The notes: generated from the letters alone by a model not told the origin. Positions 1 through 8,203 are shown, numbered from the stretch's first letter. The stretch is DNA of 64,000 nt from DATJPY01 sp035506135 (GCA_035506135.1 DATJPY010000067.1:4346-68345), one strand, 5' to 3'. Translations and numbers: made by a program.

Positions 1-524
1 TTCTTGTCGGCGATCAGGAGGCGCGTCTCGTAGGATCGGAGGTCGACGTAGCTCTGGACGGTCCCGGCGACGATGGTCACGAGGACGTCGCGGAGGTCCT
101 CGCGGCTCGCGCCCATGTCGCCGACGGCGCCCTGGATGGCGCGGCGCTGGCCTCCGAACACGTCGATGTTCCAGAGCGCATCGAGGCCGAGGAGCTCTGC
201 CCGGATCGTCGGATACAGCCCGGCTCGGGCGATGTCCCGGCGCGCGCGCACCTGGCGCAGGCGCGCCTTCGCGGCGCGGATGTCGAGGTTCTCGGCGACC
301 GCCCGGTCGACGAGCTCGGAGAGGATGGGGTCATCGAGGACCTTCCACCAGGTCGCGAGCTGCGCCTTCTCGGGCGGGGCGTTGGTCAGGCTCGGCCCGA
401 GCGGCTCGTGCCACGCCGGCGGCTCCGGCGTCCGCGGACGGACGTAGTCAGGCCCGAGCAGACATCCGCACAGGAGCAGCGAGCAAGCCACGGTGGACAA
501 CTGCCTCGGCAGGCAGCGCAGCAT
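1..524 (-). CDS. RND efflux outer-membrane factor lipoprotein, partial
   Basis: This is the N-terminal part of an outer-membrane channel of the OprM/NodT type, which links RND or ABC exporters to the cell exterior. It starts at ATG 524 and runs off the left edge. A lipoprotein signal ends in the lipobox LLLCGC, followed by the family hallmark GPDYVRP, the segment WWKVLDDPILSELVDRAV and the repeat signature ALWNIDVFGGQRRAIQGA. Between the tip helix (RAGLYPTI) and that signature only a few residues are present, whereas OprM-like proteins usually carry roughly 35 to 50 there, forming the first outer-membrane beta strands. The deletion is in frame. No pump genes are visible because the window ends. 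Confidence 0.85.
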   Translation of the reverse strand, partial: MLRCLPRQLSTVACSLLLCGCLLGPDYVRPRTPEPPAWHEPLGPSLTNAPPEKAQLATWWKVLDDPILSELVDRAVAENLDIRAAKARLRQVRARRDIARAGLYPTIRAELLGLDALWNIDVFGGQRRAIQGAVGDMGASREDLRDVLVTIVAGTVQSYVDLRSYETRLLIADK

Positions 525-728
525 GATGGCTCGGGACGGTGAGAGCATTCGTGTATTCAGGGGTCTGTCATCTTTCGTTCATGTTGCAGAGGCGGGTGGG
601 GCAACCCATGCGGTGCCACCCTCTCCGCGCTGGACCGATCCGGGACGTGATAGCGTACACGTCCGAAGGCTGTCCCGACCGCCCCATACCGGGCCAGGCC
701 CTGAGGCCTCGGCCGCGAAGGATCGACC
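525..728. other. intergenic stretch, no gene seen
   Basis: This 204-bp stretch separates the leftward efflux lipoprotein from the small rightward reading frame at 729. It must hold the efflux promoter. I see no clear sigma-70 boxes, terminator or strong inverted repeat. Reading frames that cross it look like chance frames in GC-rich DNA. Confidence 0.4.
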
Positions 729-824
729 GTGAGGCTCCCCGTCCGCATCGCCATCGGCGCCGTCTGCATCATCGTCCTCTACTACCTGCTGAGCACGCTC
801 ACGCGCGGCTTCATGCAGCACTGA
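729..824 (+). CDS. possible 31-residue single-pass membrane protein
   Basis: A GTG start is preceded at six bases by AAGGA, a good ribosome binding site. It opens a 31-codon frame with a basic N-terminus (RLPVR), one hydrophobic helix (IAIGAVCIIVLYYLLSTL) and a short tail ending MQH. This is the topology of small bacterial membrane proteins that modulate transporters or sensors. The last 14 bases overlap convergently with the end of the DedA gene. I do not recognise a family. The binding site and clean transmembrane profile favour a real gene, but a frame this short could arise by chance. Confidence 0.4.
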   Translation: MRLPVRIAIGAVCIIVLYYLLSTLTRGFMQH

Positions 825-1380
825 CGGCGCGCCGCCGGCGGATCCACTGCGCGATCCAGAGCGCGGCTCCCGCGGCGGCGATCGCGACGAAGAGCCCGCG
901 CTCGAAGCGCTTCAGGTCCCCCAGCATGCCCTGGAAGGCGGCGCCAATCTGGTAGCCGAGCGTACCGATCAGGATCGACCACGCGAGCGCGGCCGGCACG
1001 TTCAGGAGCGCGAAGCGCAGGGGCGGCACGCCGCTCATGCCGAGCGCGAAGGGCGTCACGGTGCGGAGCCCGTAGAGGAATCGGAAGCCGAGGATCAGTG
1101 GCACCTCGTGCCGGCGCAGGAGCTCGCGCACGCGCGCGATGCGGGCCTCCCACGATGGGCGGCGCGCCAGCATCGCCGGGCCCTGGCGGCGGCCGAGGAA
1201 GAAGTAGAGCTGGTCGCCGAAGAGCGTCCCGAAGAAGGCAGCGGCGATCACACCGGGGAGGCTCAGGTAGCCCCGATGCGCCGCGAAGCCCCCGAGCACC
1301 ACGATCGTCTCGCCTTCGAGGAAGCTGCCGAGCAGGACCGCTGCGTATCCGTACTCGTAGATGAGGCTCTCGGGCGACAC
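811..1380 (-). CDS. DedA family membrane protein
   Basis: A 189-residue integral membrane protein of the DedA/SNARE-associated (VTT) superfamily, whose members act in lipid-carrier recycling, membrane homeostasis and drug tolerance. Visible family features are an acidic N-terminal re-entrant segment (SFLEGETIVVLGGFAAHRG, residues 19 to 37), the pattern GDQLYFFLGRRQG, and the signature GFRFLYGLRTVTPFALG with the conserved arginines at 100 and 106. Several hydrophobic helices follow and the protein ends in a basic cytoplasmic tail (IRRRRAV). The lipoprotein gene lies just upstream on the same strand, so the two probably share a transcript. Substrate is not predictable from sequence. Confidence 0.88.
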   Translation of the reverse strand: MSPESLIYEYGYAAVLLGSFLEGETIVVLGGFAAHRGYLSLPGVIAAAFFGTLFGDQLYFFLGRRQGPAMLARRPSWEARIARVRELLRRHEVPLILGFRFLYGLRTVTPFALGMSGVPPLRFALLNVPAALAWSILIGTLGYQIGAAFQGMLGDLKRFERGLFVAIAAAGAALWIAQWIRRRRAVSAA

Positions 1381-1389
1381 GCGCGCCGC

Positions 1390-1929
1390 TCAGTGGTCGT
1401 CCCGCAGACTGAGCAGGATCGTGGTGGAGTCGGGCGCGCCCGTGATCACGAGCGACGCGACGCGGTTGCCCTTGCGCAGGCCGAGCAGACCGCGGCCGTT
1501 CTCGTTCATCTCGCTCTCGATGGTCCAGCCGGCGGCGGGCATCTGCTCCTTGTACCAGTCGAAGACGAGATCCGGCGCCACGCGGGTTCGCAGGTTGACG
1601 ATGGTGCCGTGCCCCGCCGACGATATGGACGACATCGGCTGCGCGGCGGCGTAGATCGGCACGTCGGTCGGGAAGTCCGACGGGAGCTGAGACTCGCCCC
1701 CGTACTCCGCCTCGAAGACGCGGCCGTCGGCGGTGACCGTCCTGCCGTGCCGGGTACCCGTCGGCGGGGCCGCAGGGGGCGCGTCCGGCGGCGCGGGCAC
1801 CTCGGCCGCCGCCGGCGGCGTCGCGGAAGGTGCCGTCTCCGGAGGCGCCGGCGCCGCGGCCCGCTCCGGCGCGGAGCAGGAGAGCGCGACGAGCGCGCCG
1901 GCCGCGAGAAGGATCGTACGGGACCGCAT
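1390..1929 (-). CDS. conserved lipoprotein of unknown function
   Basis: A 179-residue predicted lipoprotein. The signal ends ALVALSCSAPE, so Cys18 would be lipidated. A proline- and alanine-rich linker (about residues 22 to 60) leads to a compact C-terminal domain. It contains LPSDFPTDVPIYAAAQP and DLVFDWYKEQMPAAGWTIESE, a pattern I associate with unnamed periplasmic domains common in deltaproteobacteria and their relatives, in which a short helix (WYKEQM) precedes paired beta strands. No catalytic residues are evident. It ends nine bases before the DedA gene start, suggesting cotranscription. The function is unknown. Confidence 0.75.
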   Translation of the reverse strand: MRSRTILLAAGALVALSCSAPERAAAPAPPETAPSATPPAAAEVPAPPDAPPAAPPTGTRHGRTVTADGRVFEAEYGGESQLPSDFPTDVPIYAAAQPMSSISSAGHGTIVNLRTRVAPDLVFDWYKEQMPAAGWTIESEMNENGRGLLGLRKGNRVASLVITGAPDSTTILLSLRDDH

Positions 1930-2036
1930 CGAGCCCTCCAGACGCCGGGGCGACGACGCATGGTACCAGAGCCGAACGCCGCCGAGCGCGGCAGCTCACG
2001 CCCGCTTCGACTAGCGTACACGCCGGAGCGCTCGGC

Positions 2037-3245
2037 ATGGACCTCAGCTACGGCCCCGAGTACGACGCCTTCCGCCGCGAGCTGCGCGCCTTCCTCGAGC
2101 GCAACCGCGAGCGCGCGCCGCGCGGCGGCGTGGTGGCCGCGGCCGGGAGCCGGGACCCCGCGCTGCTGGCCTGGCAGCGCCTGCTGATCGAGCACGGCTA
2201 CGCCGCCCGCACCGTGCCGAAGCAGTACGGCGGCTTCGGTGCCGAGCCGGATCTGCTGGTGCGCATCATCCTCGACGAGGAGTTCGCGCGCGCCGGCGTC
2301 TCGCCGGGGCTCGCGGGGCAGGGCCCGCAGATGCTCGTGCCGACGCTGCTCGAGCATGGGAGCGAGGCGCAGCGGGAGCGCTGGATCGGTCCGACGATCC
2401 GCGGCGAGGTGGTCTGGTGTCAGGGCTACTCGGAGCCGGGCGCCGGCAGCGACCTCGCCAACGTGCAGACGCGCGCGGTCGAGGACGGCGCCGACTTCGT
2501 GATCAACGGCCAGAAGATCTGGACCACGACCGCGCATCTCGCCGACATGATGTTCGGGCTCGTGCGCACCGAGCCCGGTGCCGGCAAGCACGGCGGGCTC
2601 AGCTACCTGCTGATCCCGATGCACACGCCCGGCATCGAGGTCCGCCCGCTCGGCACCATGACAGGGCACGCCGAGTTCAACCAGGTGTTCTTCACCGACG
2701 CGCGCGTGCCACAGTCGAACGTCGTCGGGCGGCGCGGCGAGGGCTGGAAGATCGCCAACACGACGCTGAAGCACGAGCGCAACGCACTGGCGACGGTCGG
2801 CCAGCTCGAGGCGGCGCTCGCACGACTCGTCGAGCTGATGAGGCAGGAGACGCGCGACGGGCGCCGCGCGCTCGACGATCCTGCGCTGCGCGACCGGCTG
2901 CTGCGGCTGCAGGCGCGCGTGCTCGCGATGAAGTATCACGGCCTCCGCATGCTGACGGCCAGCCTCCGCAAGGAGTCGCCCGGCGCGGCGGGTCTGGTGA
3001 CGAAGCTCGCGGGCTGCGAGCTCGCGCATCAGATCGCCGAGCTCGCGATCGACGCGATGGGGGAGCTCGGCGTGCTCTACGGTGGCGCCCGGCACGAGCG
3101 CGCCGGTGGCCTCTGGCAGCTCCAGTACATGTTCTCGCTCGGCCTCATCATCGGCGGCGGCACTGCGCAGATCCAGAAGAACATCATCGCGGAGCGCGGG
3201 CTCGGCATGCCTCGGGAGCCGAGGGCGGCGAGGATCGAGCCATAG
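2037..3245 (+). CDS. acyl-CoA dehydrogenase, catalytic (alpha-type) subunit
   Basis: A 402-residue FAD-dependent acyl-CoA dehydrogenase, alpha,beta-desaturating an acyl-CoA thioester. ATG 2037 gives the usual N-terminus. The FAD and substrate motifs GYSEPGAGSDLANVQT (about 129 to 144) and NGQKIWTTTAHLADMM are intact. The MCAD-type base is replaced (IGGGTAQIQKN where YEGT is usual). A glutamate is present at the other classical position, in TLKHERNA, numbered Glu247 here. That is the arrangement of isovaleryl-CoA dehydrogenase and of the catalytic subunits of mycobacterial steroid FadE heterotetramers. The next gene overlaps by four bases and lacks both bases, which fits an alpha2-beta2 enzyme. 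The substrate could be a branched or sterol side-chain acyl-CoA, but this is inference. Confidence 0.9.
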   Translation: MDLSYGPEYDAFRRELRAFLERNRERAPRGGVVAAAGSRDPALLAWQRLLIEHGYAARTVPKQYGGFGAEPDLLVRIILDEEFARAGVSPGLAGQGPQMLVPTLLEHGSEAQRERWIGPTIRGEVVWCQGYSEPGAGSDLANVQTRAVEDGADFVINGQKIWTTTAHLADMMFGLVRTEPGAGKHGGLSYLLIPMHTPGIEVRPLGTMTGHAEFNQVFFTDARVPQSNVVGRRGEGWKIANTTLKHERNALATVGQLEAALARLVELMRQETRDGRRALDDPALRDRLLRLQARVLAMKYHGLRMLTASLRKESPGAAGLVTKLAGCELAHQIAELAIDAMGELGVLYGGARHERAGGLWQLQYMFSLGLIIGGGTAQIQKNIIAERGLGMPREPRAARIEP

Positions 3246-4318
3246 ACTTCGGACTATCGGAGGAGCAAAGACTCTTCGAGCAGACGCTGCGCCGCTACCT
3301 CGCGGAGGCGATGCCGATCGCGCGCGCGCGCGAGCTCATGGCGACCGAGACGGGACACGACCCGAAGGTCTGGCGCGCGCTCGCCGAGCTGGGCGTCGCG
3401 GGCATGCTGGTGCCCGAGGCGCACGGCGGCGGCGGGCAGCGCCTGCTCGACGCGGCGGTCGCGGCGCAGGCGCTGGCCCACGCCGCGGCGCCGACGCCCT
3501 TCCTCGGCACCTCGGTGATGGCCGTGGTCGCGCTCGCTGCGGCGGGCGCGGAGGCGCAGCAGCGAGAGTGGCTGCCGCGCATCGCCGCCGGCTCGGCCTG
3601 CCTCGGCGTCGCCGCGACCGAGCTGGCGTCGCGCCGCGCGGGCGCGGGCGTCGAGGAGCGCGGCGGGCGCCTCGCCGGGACGTCGCTGTTCGCGCTCGAG
3701 GCCGGCGTGGCCGACGCCTTCCTGGTCGCGCTCGACGCCGACCGCGTCGCGCTCGTGCCGCGCGGCGCGCGCGGGCTCGGGGTGACGCTGCTCCCGACCA
3801 TCGACCGCACGCGCCGGGTCGCGGAGCTCCGCCTCGACGGAGTCTCGCCCACGGCGTGGATCGAGGGGGCAGGTGCCGCGCGCCGCATGCTCGACGCGGG
3901 CCGCGTCGCGCTGGCCGCGGATCTCCTCGGCTGCTGCGAGCGCGCCCTCGCGATGGCGGTCGACTACGCCGGACAGCGACAGCAGTTCGGGCGCCCGATC
4001 GGATCGTTCCAGGCGGTGAAGCACCTGTGCGCCGAGATGGTGGCGGAGCTGGAGCCGGCGCGCTCGCTCGTCTGGTACGCGGCCCATGCGTTCGACGAGC
4101 GGCCCGACGAGGCGCCGCTCCTCGCGGCGCACGCCAAGGCGCACCTCGCCGAGATCGGGACGCGCATCGTGCGCACCGCCACCGAGGTGCACGGCGGCAT
4201 CGGCTTCACCGACGAGCACGACCTGCACCTCTGGTTCAAGCGGGTGGGGCTCGACCGGCAGCTGCTCGGGGGCCCGGACGTGCTGCGCGAGGAGGCGGCG
4301 AGGCTGCAGGGCTGGTAG
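3242..4318 (+). CDS. acyl-CoA dehydrogenase, non-catalytic (beta-type) subunit, ATA start
   Basis: A 358-residue acyl-CoA dehydrogenase homologue opening DFGLSEEQRLFEQTLRRYL, the normal beginning of the family. No ATG, GTG or TTG lies in frame for over 100 bases upstream, and the first downstream ATG would remove about 20 conserved residues. The codon before GAC is ATA, placed so that ATA-TAG overlaps the previous stop by four bases, with GAGGA seven bases upstream. I therefore annotate ATA 3242 as the start. The flavin helix motif YAGQRQQFGRPIGSFQAVKH and EVHGGIGFTDEHDLHLWFKR are intact. The catalytic glutamate is missing at both known positions (DAGRVAL and LGGPDVL). It most likely pairs with the preceding subunit. 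Confidence 0.85.
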   Translation: MDFGLSEEQRLFEQTLRRYLAEAMPIARARELMATETGHDPKVWRALAELGVAGMLVPEAHGGGGQRLLDAAVAAQALAHAAAPTPFLGTSVMAVVALAAAGAEAQQREWLPRIAAGSACLGVAATELASRRAGAGVEERGGRLAGTSLFALEAGVADAFLVALDADRVALVPRGARGLGVTLLPTIDRTRRVAELRLDGVSPTAWIEGAGAARRMLDAGRVALAADLLGCCERALAMAVDYAGQRQQFGRPIGSFQAVKHLCAEMVAELEPARSLVWYAAHAFDERPDEAPLLAAHAKAHLAEIGTRIVRTATEVHGGIGFTDEHDLHLWFKRVGLDRQLLGGPDVLREEAARLQGW

Positions 4319-4368
4319 CCGAGGCGGTGGTACACTCGGCGCCGTCACGCGCGCCCGGAGGTCCCGCG

Positions 4369-5043
4369 ATGTCCGCTCCGGTCGTGATCCTGGCCCTCTG
4401 GCTCCTGTTCGCTGCGACGCACATGGGCCTCTCGAGCCTGCGCCTGCGCCCGCGGCTGGTGGAGGCGTTCGGCGAGCGCTCCTACCTCGGCGTCTACTCG
4501 CTCGTCGCGCTCGGCGTCTTCACGGCGCTCTTCTGGTTCTACCTCGCGCATCGCCACCAGGGCGCGTTGCTCTGGACTCCCGCGAACGGACACGCAGGCC
4601 TCGCGGCGATCTATCTGCTCCAGGCCGTGGCGTGGACGATGGTCGCCGCGGGCCTCGCGCAGCCGAGCCCGGCGGCGATGGGGGTTCCCGAGGAGCGTCG
4701 TCCGAAGGAGCCGCGCGGGGCGCAGCGGATCACGCGGCACCCCGTCTTCATGGGCCTCGGGCTCTTCGGTGCGTTGCACCTCGTCGCGAACGGCTTCGCG
4801 TCGGATGCGGTCTTCTGGGCGGGCTTTCCGCTCTTCGCGCTGATCGGCAGCGCGCACCAGGACCGGCGCAAGCGCGTCACGCAGGGCGAGCCGTATCGCG
4901 CCTGGTGCGAGGCGACGCCGTTCCTGCCCTTCACGGGCGGCGAGACGGCGCGCGGCGTGCGCGAGATGGGGCTGCTCCCGATCGCGATCGGCGTGGCGCT
5001 CGCCGTCGGCTTCCGGCTGCTGCACGGGCCGCTCTTCCACTAG
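4369..5043 (+). CDS. NnrU-like integral membrane protein
   Basis: A 224-residue multi-spanning membrane protein of the NnrU/isoprenylcysteine-methyltransferase-like fold. ATG 4369 follows a GGAGG at the right distance. Hydrophobic helices alternate with short loops: the first ends in ATHMGLSSLRLRPRLV and the central loop carries ITRHPVFMGLGLFG, the family's conserved His-Pro element. The segment QDRRKR then precedes a final helix. NnrU was named from denitrification gene clusters and its members elsewhere have no settled role. Nothing here suggests denitrification. It follows the dehydrogenase pair by 50 bases and may be cotranscribed with it. Confidence 0.8.
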   Translation: MSAPVVILALWLLFAATHMGLSSLRLRPRLVEAFGERSYLGVYSLVALGVFTALFWFYLAHRHQGALLWTPANGHAGLAAIYLLQAVAWTMVAAGLAQPSPAAMGVPEERRPKEPRGAQRITRHPVFMGLGLFGALHLVANGFASDAVFWAGFPLFALIGSAHQDRRKRVTQGEPYRAWCEATPFLPFTGGETARGVREMGLLPIAIGVALAVGFRLLHGPLFH

Positions 5044-5064
5044 GCGGAGCGCCGGGGGCCTCGG

Positions 5065-5925
5065 TCACTCGACCGCGCTCGGCGGCCAGACGTGGTGCCC
5101 GAAGGTCCGCGGGATGCGCGAGGTTGGCGTCGGCGGATATTCGCCCCGCGGGAGCGGCCACGCGATCGGGGTGGCATCGCTCGCGATGGGCTCGCCCGGC
5201 CGGATCGCGGCGCGGTCGACGGACTGGTGGATGCCGACCTTCGCGCGCGTGAGGCCGTCGCGGAAGTAGATCGCCGTGTGCACCCGCCGCACGCGCGCCG
5301 AGCGGTTGGGCCGCGCGAGATGCACCGTGAGGCCGTGGTGAAAGGCGACCGAGCCGCGCGGCACCTCGACGAAGACCGGGTTCGTGCCGGCGAGCTCGGG
5401 GCGCGCGAGCACGTCCTCCGGCGCGCCGAGGAAGATGTTCACGAAGCGGCGGAGACCGGCGCGGTGCGAGCCCGGCACGTAGCCCATGCAGCCCGTCTCC
5501 TCGGTGGACCCGTCGAACGGGATCCACGCCGTCACCGTGTCGGTCTCCTCGATCGGCCAGTACGGCTGGTCCTGGTGCGCGTCGGTCTCGCGGCCGCCGG
5601 GCTCCTTGTAGAGGGCCTGGTCGTGCCACAGCCGCAGCCGCTCGACGCCGATCAGCGCGGCCGCGCAGCCGGCGATGCGCGGGTGGAAGGTGAGGGCGCG
5701 GAGCTCCGGATGGTCCTCCCACAGGTTGATGCACTGCAGGAAGGACTGCTCGTAGAGCGACTTCTCCTCGAGCCGGCGCCGGTCGTGCGCGGTGCGCGTC
5801 GCCACGGCGCGGTCGACCCAGGCGCCGAAGCGCTCGAGCTCTTCCTCCGTCAGCAGGTCCGGCACCACGACGAAGCCGTCGCGCCGGAAGGACTCGACGA
5901 TCGGCTCGGGGACGGCGGGCGACAC
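5065..5925 (-). CDS. phytanoyl-CoA dioxygenase (PhyH) family protein
   Basis: A 286-residue Fe(II)/2-oxoglutarate-dependent dioxygenase of the PhyH family. The double-stranded beta-helix core carries the iron triad as His117-Gln-Asp119 (TDAHQDQPYWP) and the distal His202 in HHGLTVHLARPNRS. Downstream arginines in that segment are candidates for 2-oxoglutarate binding. The N-terminal helix pair FRRDGFVVVPDLLTEEELERF is typical. Members hydroxylate acyl-CoAs or small molecules, and the substrate cannot be read from sequence. It lies 14 bases after the flavoprotein gene on the same strand, so it may be the last gene of the ECF-sigma operon. Confidence 0.88.
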   Translation of the reverse strand: MSPAVPEPIVESFRRDGFVVVPDLLTEEELERFGAWVDRAVATRTAHDRRRLEEKSLYEQSFLQCINLWEDHPELRALTFHPRIAGCAAALIGVERLRLWHDQALYKEPGGRETDAHQDQPYWPIEETDTVTAWIPFDGSTEETGCMGYVPGSHRAGLRRFVNIFLGAPEDVLARPELAGTNPVFVEVPRGSVAFHHGLTVHLARPNRSARVRRVHTAIYFRDGLTRAKVGIHQSVDRAAIRPGEPIASDATPIAWPLPRGEYPPTPTSRIPRTFGHHVWPPSAVE

Positions 5926-5939
5926 GCGAAGAGGATGGC

Positions 5940-7460
5940 TCAGCGCGTGAGCCGCATCCAGCGCTCGAACAGCCGCTTGACGCGCGGCGTGAGGCGCGTG
6001 CGCATGTAGAGGCCGGAGGCCGCCTTCAGGACCTCCGCCTGCGTCGGATACGGGAAGATCACGCCGCTCAGCTGTCCGAGACCGAGCCCGCCGGTGATCG
6101 CCGTCGTGACCAGCGAGATCATCTCGCCGGCGTGCGCCGCGACGATCGTCGCGCCCACGATCCGATCGCTGCCCTTGCGGGTGTGGATGCGCGCGAAGCC
6201 CTCGGTCTCGCCGTCGCAGCGGGCGCGGTCGTTGCCCTCGAGCGGCACCTCGTAGGTGTCGGTCGCCATGCCTCGCTCGCGCGCCTCGTGCTCATGGAGC
6301 CCGACGTGCGCGAGCTCCGGATCGGTGTAGGTGCACCACGGCATCACCAGGGCCGAGAGCCGCTTGCGACCGAGGAACAGCGCGTTCTGCACCGCGAGCT
6401 TGGCCGCGGCGTCCGCCGCGTGCGTGAACTTCCACGCCAGCGCGCAGTCTCCGACGGCCAGGACGCGTCGGTTCGTGGTGCGCAGGAAGTCGTCGATGCG
6501 GACGCCGAGCCGCGGGTCGAACTCGACGCCGGCCGCCTCGAGGCCGAGCCCCTCGACGTTCGGGACGCGGCCCGCCGCGACCAGGATCTCGTCGACCGCG
6601 ATCGCCTCCGAGCCGCTCGCGGACGCGCAGTGAAGCGTCTTGCCGCCCGCGTCCGTCTCGACCTTGTCGAGCCGATGGGAGAGCAGGACGCGCACGCCGT
6701 CGCGCACGAGCGCGCGCGCGACGATCGCCGCCGCGTCCGGGTCCTCGCGCTCGAGGAGCTGCGCGCCCATCTCGACGAGAGTCACGTCGACGCCCAGGCG
6801 CTGGAACGCCTGTGCCAGCTCGCAGCCGACCGGGCCGCCGCCGATCACCGCGAGCCGGGCCGGGCGCTCGCGCAGCGAGAAGACGGTCTCGTTGGTCAGG
6901 AAGCCGGCCTCGGCGAGGCCGGGCACCGGCGGAGCGCCGGGACGCGCGCCGGTTGCGATCACCGCGCGGCGGAAGCGCAGTCGCCGGCCGTCCACCTCGA
7001 TCGCGTCGCTCGACACGAAGCGGGCGTCGCCGAAGAAGACGTCGACACCGAGCTGGTCGCGGAAGCGCTCGGCGGAGTCGTGCGGCGCGATGTCGGCGCG
7101 CACGGCGCGCATGCGGCGCATCGCGGTCGCGAAGTCGGGGCGCGCGCCCGGGGCGGGGCCGAGCGCGATCAGCCCGGCCGCGTGCGCCTCGGCGGCGAGG
7201 CGGCCGGCGCGGATCACGGCCTTCGACGGCACGCAGCCCGTGTTGAGGCAGTCGCCACCCATGCGGTCGCGCTCGACGAGCGCCACGCGCGCGCCGAGGC
7301 CGGCCGCCACCGCGGCCGTCACCAGGCCGCCACTGCCGGCGCCGATCACGACCAGGTTGTAGCGGTCGGCCGGCTCGGGGTTTCGCCATCCGCTCGGGTG
7401 GACCGCGGCGAGCAGCGCCTCGTCGGACGGATCGATCGGAGCGGGAGGCGCGGAGATCAT
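5940..7460 (-). CDS. MerA-like FAD/NAD(P) disulfide oxidoreductase
   Basis: A 506-residue flavoprotein of the pyridine-nucleotide disulfide oxidoreductase family. An N-terminal extension of about 34 residues precedes the FAD site VVIGAGSGGLVTAA. The redox disulfide is CLNTGC (Cys71, Cys76). A second nucleotide site reads LAVIGGGPVGCELAQAF, an FAD motif follows in RRVLAVGDCAL, and the dimerisation domain ends near PTQAEVLKAASGLY. The terminal Cys-Cys of true mercuric reductases is absent, so mercury reduction is not supported. This class often stands beside TVP38 genes, as here, where its ATG overlaps the TVP38 stop (ATGA). The substrate is unknown, with glutathione- or dihydrolipoamide-like thiols possible. 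Confidence 0.88.
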   Translation of the reverse strand: MISAPPAPIDPSDEALLAAVHPSGWRNPEPADRYNLVVIGAGSGGLVTAAVAAGLGARVALVERDRMGGDCLNTGCVPSKAVIRAGRLAAEAHAAGLIALGPAPGARPDFATAMRRMRAVRADIAPHDSAERFRDQLGVDVFFGDARFVSSDAIEVDGRRLRFRRAVIATGARPGAPPVPGLAEAGFLTNETVFSLRERPARLAVIGGGPVGCELAQAFQRLGVDVTLVEMGAQLLEREDPDAAAIVARALVRDGVRVLLSHRLDKVETDAGGKTLHCASASGSEAIAVDEILVAAGRVPNVEGLGLEAAGVEFDPRLGVRIDDFLRTTNRRVLAVGDCALAWKFTHAADAAAKLAVQNALFLGRKRLSALVMPWCTYTDPELAHVGLHEHEARERGMATDTYEVPLEGNDRARCDGETEGFARIHTRKGSDRIVGATIVAAHAGEMISLVTTAITGGLGLGQLSGVIFPYPTQAEVLKAASGLYMRTRLTPRVKRLFERWMRLTR

Positions 7461-8203
7461 GCGGTGCCCCCGGGCTTCACAGAGTCGGCGACGGCGGCCT
7501 CGTCGAGGGCGCGCCGCGCGATGCGGGCCACGATGGCCGTCACCGCGATGGTGGCCGCGAGGCCGAATCCCAGCCACGCGTAGTAGCCGGCGCCCTTCGC
7601 GGCCGCCGGCGCCCCGCCCGCAAGCGCGGTCACCTCGCCCGCGAGCTTCCCGTAGTAGACGTAGAGCAGCGTGCCCGGCAGCATGCCGATCGAGGCGACC
7701 AGATAGTCGGCGAAGCGCACCCGCGTCAGGCCGAGCGCGTAGTTGAGCAGGTTGAACGGGACGACCGGCGAGAGCCGCAGCAGGAAGACGATCCAGCGCC
7801 CCTGCCGGCCGACGGCGCGATCGATCGCCGCGAAGCGCGGATTCGAGGCGATCCGCCGCTCGACCCAGGGGCGCGCCGCGTAGCGCGCGACCAGGAACGC
7901 GAGCGCGGCGCCGAGCGTCGCGGCAACCAGGACGTAGAGCGTGCCGCGCGCGAGGCCGAAGATCGCCCCCGCGGCCAGCGTGAGCAGCGAGCCGGGTACG
8001 AAGGCGACCGTCGCCGCGGCGTAGCCGGCGACGAATCCCGCTGCGCCCCACGCGCCCTGCCGCTCGACCCATGCGGCAAAGGCAGGGACCGCGCCGCCCG
8101 AGAGGCGCCCGAGTGCCCAGAGGGCGGCGATGCCCACCGCGACGAGCGCGACACGGGCGAGTGACGCCCGCGCACCCGCGGCAGCCGGCGCCGCGCTCGT
8201 CAC
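7457..8203 (-). CDS. TVP38/TMEM64 family membrane protein
   Basis: A 248-residue membrane protein of the TVP38 (VTT/SNARE-associated) family, distantly related to DedA. GTG 8203 overlaps the anti-sigma stop as GTGA, and the stop overlaps the flavoprotein start as ATGA. Family features include FVPGSLLTLAAGAIFGLARG, the loop GRQGRWIVFLLRLSPVVPFN with its conserved arginine and prolines, and YALGLTRVRFADYLVASIGMLPG. About six hydrophobic helices are apparent. The function is not settled in bacteria; links to selenium uptake and to membrane stress have been proposed for some members. Tight coupling to sigma and anti-sigma genes suggests a stress-controlled role. Confidence 0.85.
   Translation of the reverse strand: MTSAAPAAAGARASLARVALVAVGIAALWALGRLSGGAVPAFAAWVERQGAWGAAGFVAGYAAATVAFVPGSLLTLAAGAIFGLARGTLYVLVAATLGAALAFLVARYAARPWVERRIASNPRFAAIDRAVGRQGRWIVFLLRLSPVVPFNLLNYALGLTRVRFADYLVASIGMLPGTLLYVYYGKLAGEVTALAGGAPAAAKGAGYYAWLGFGLAATIAVTAIVARIARRALDEAAVADSVKPGGTA

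Noticed and set aside
5940..7460. Mercuric reductase (merA)
   Set aside because: The C-terminal paired cysteines and N-terminal HMA domain of MerA are missing and no other mer gene is present.
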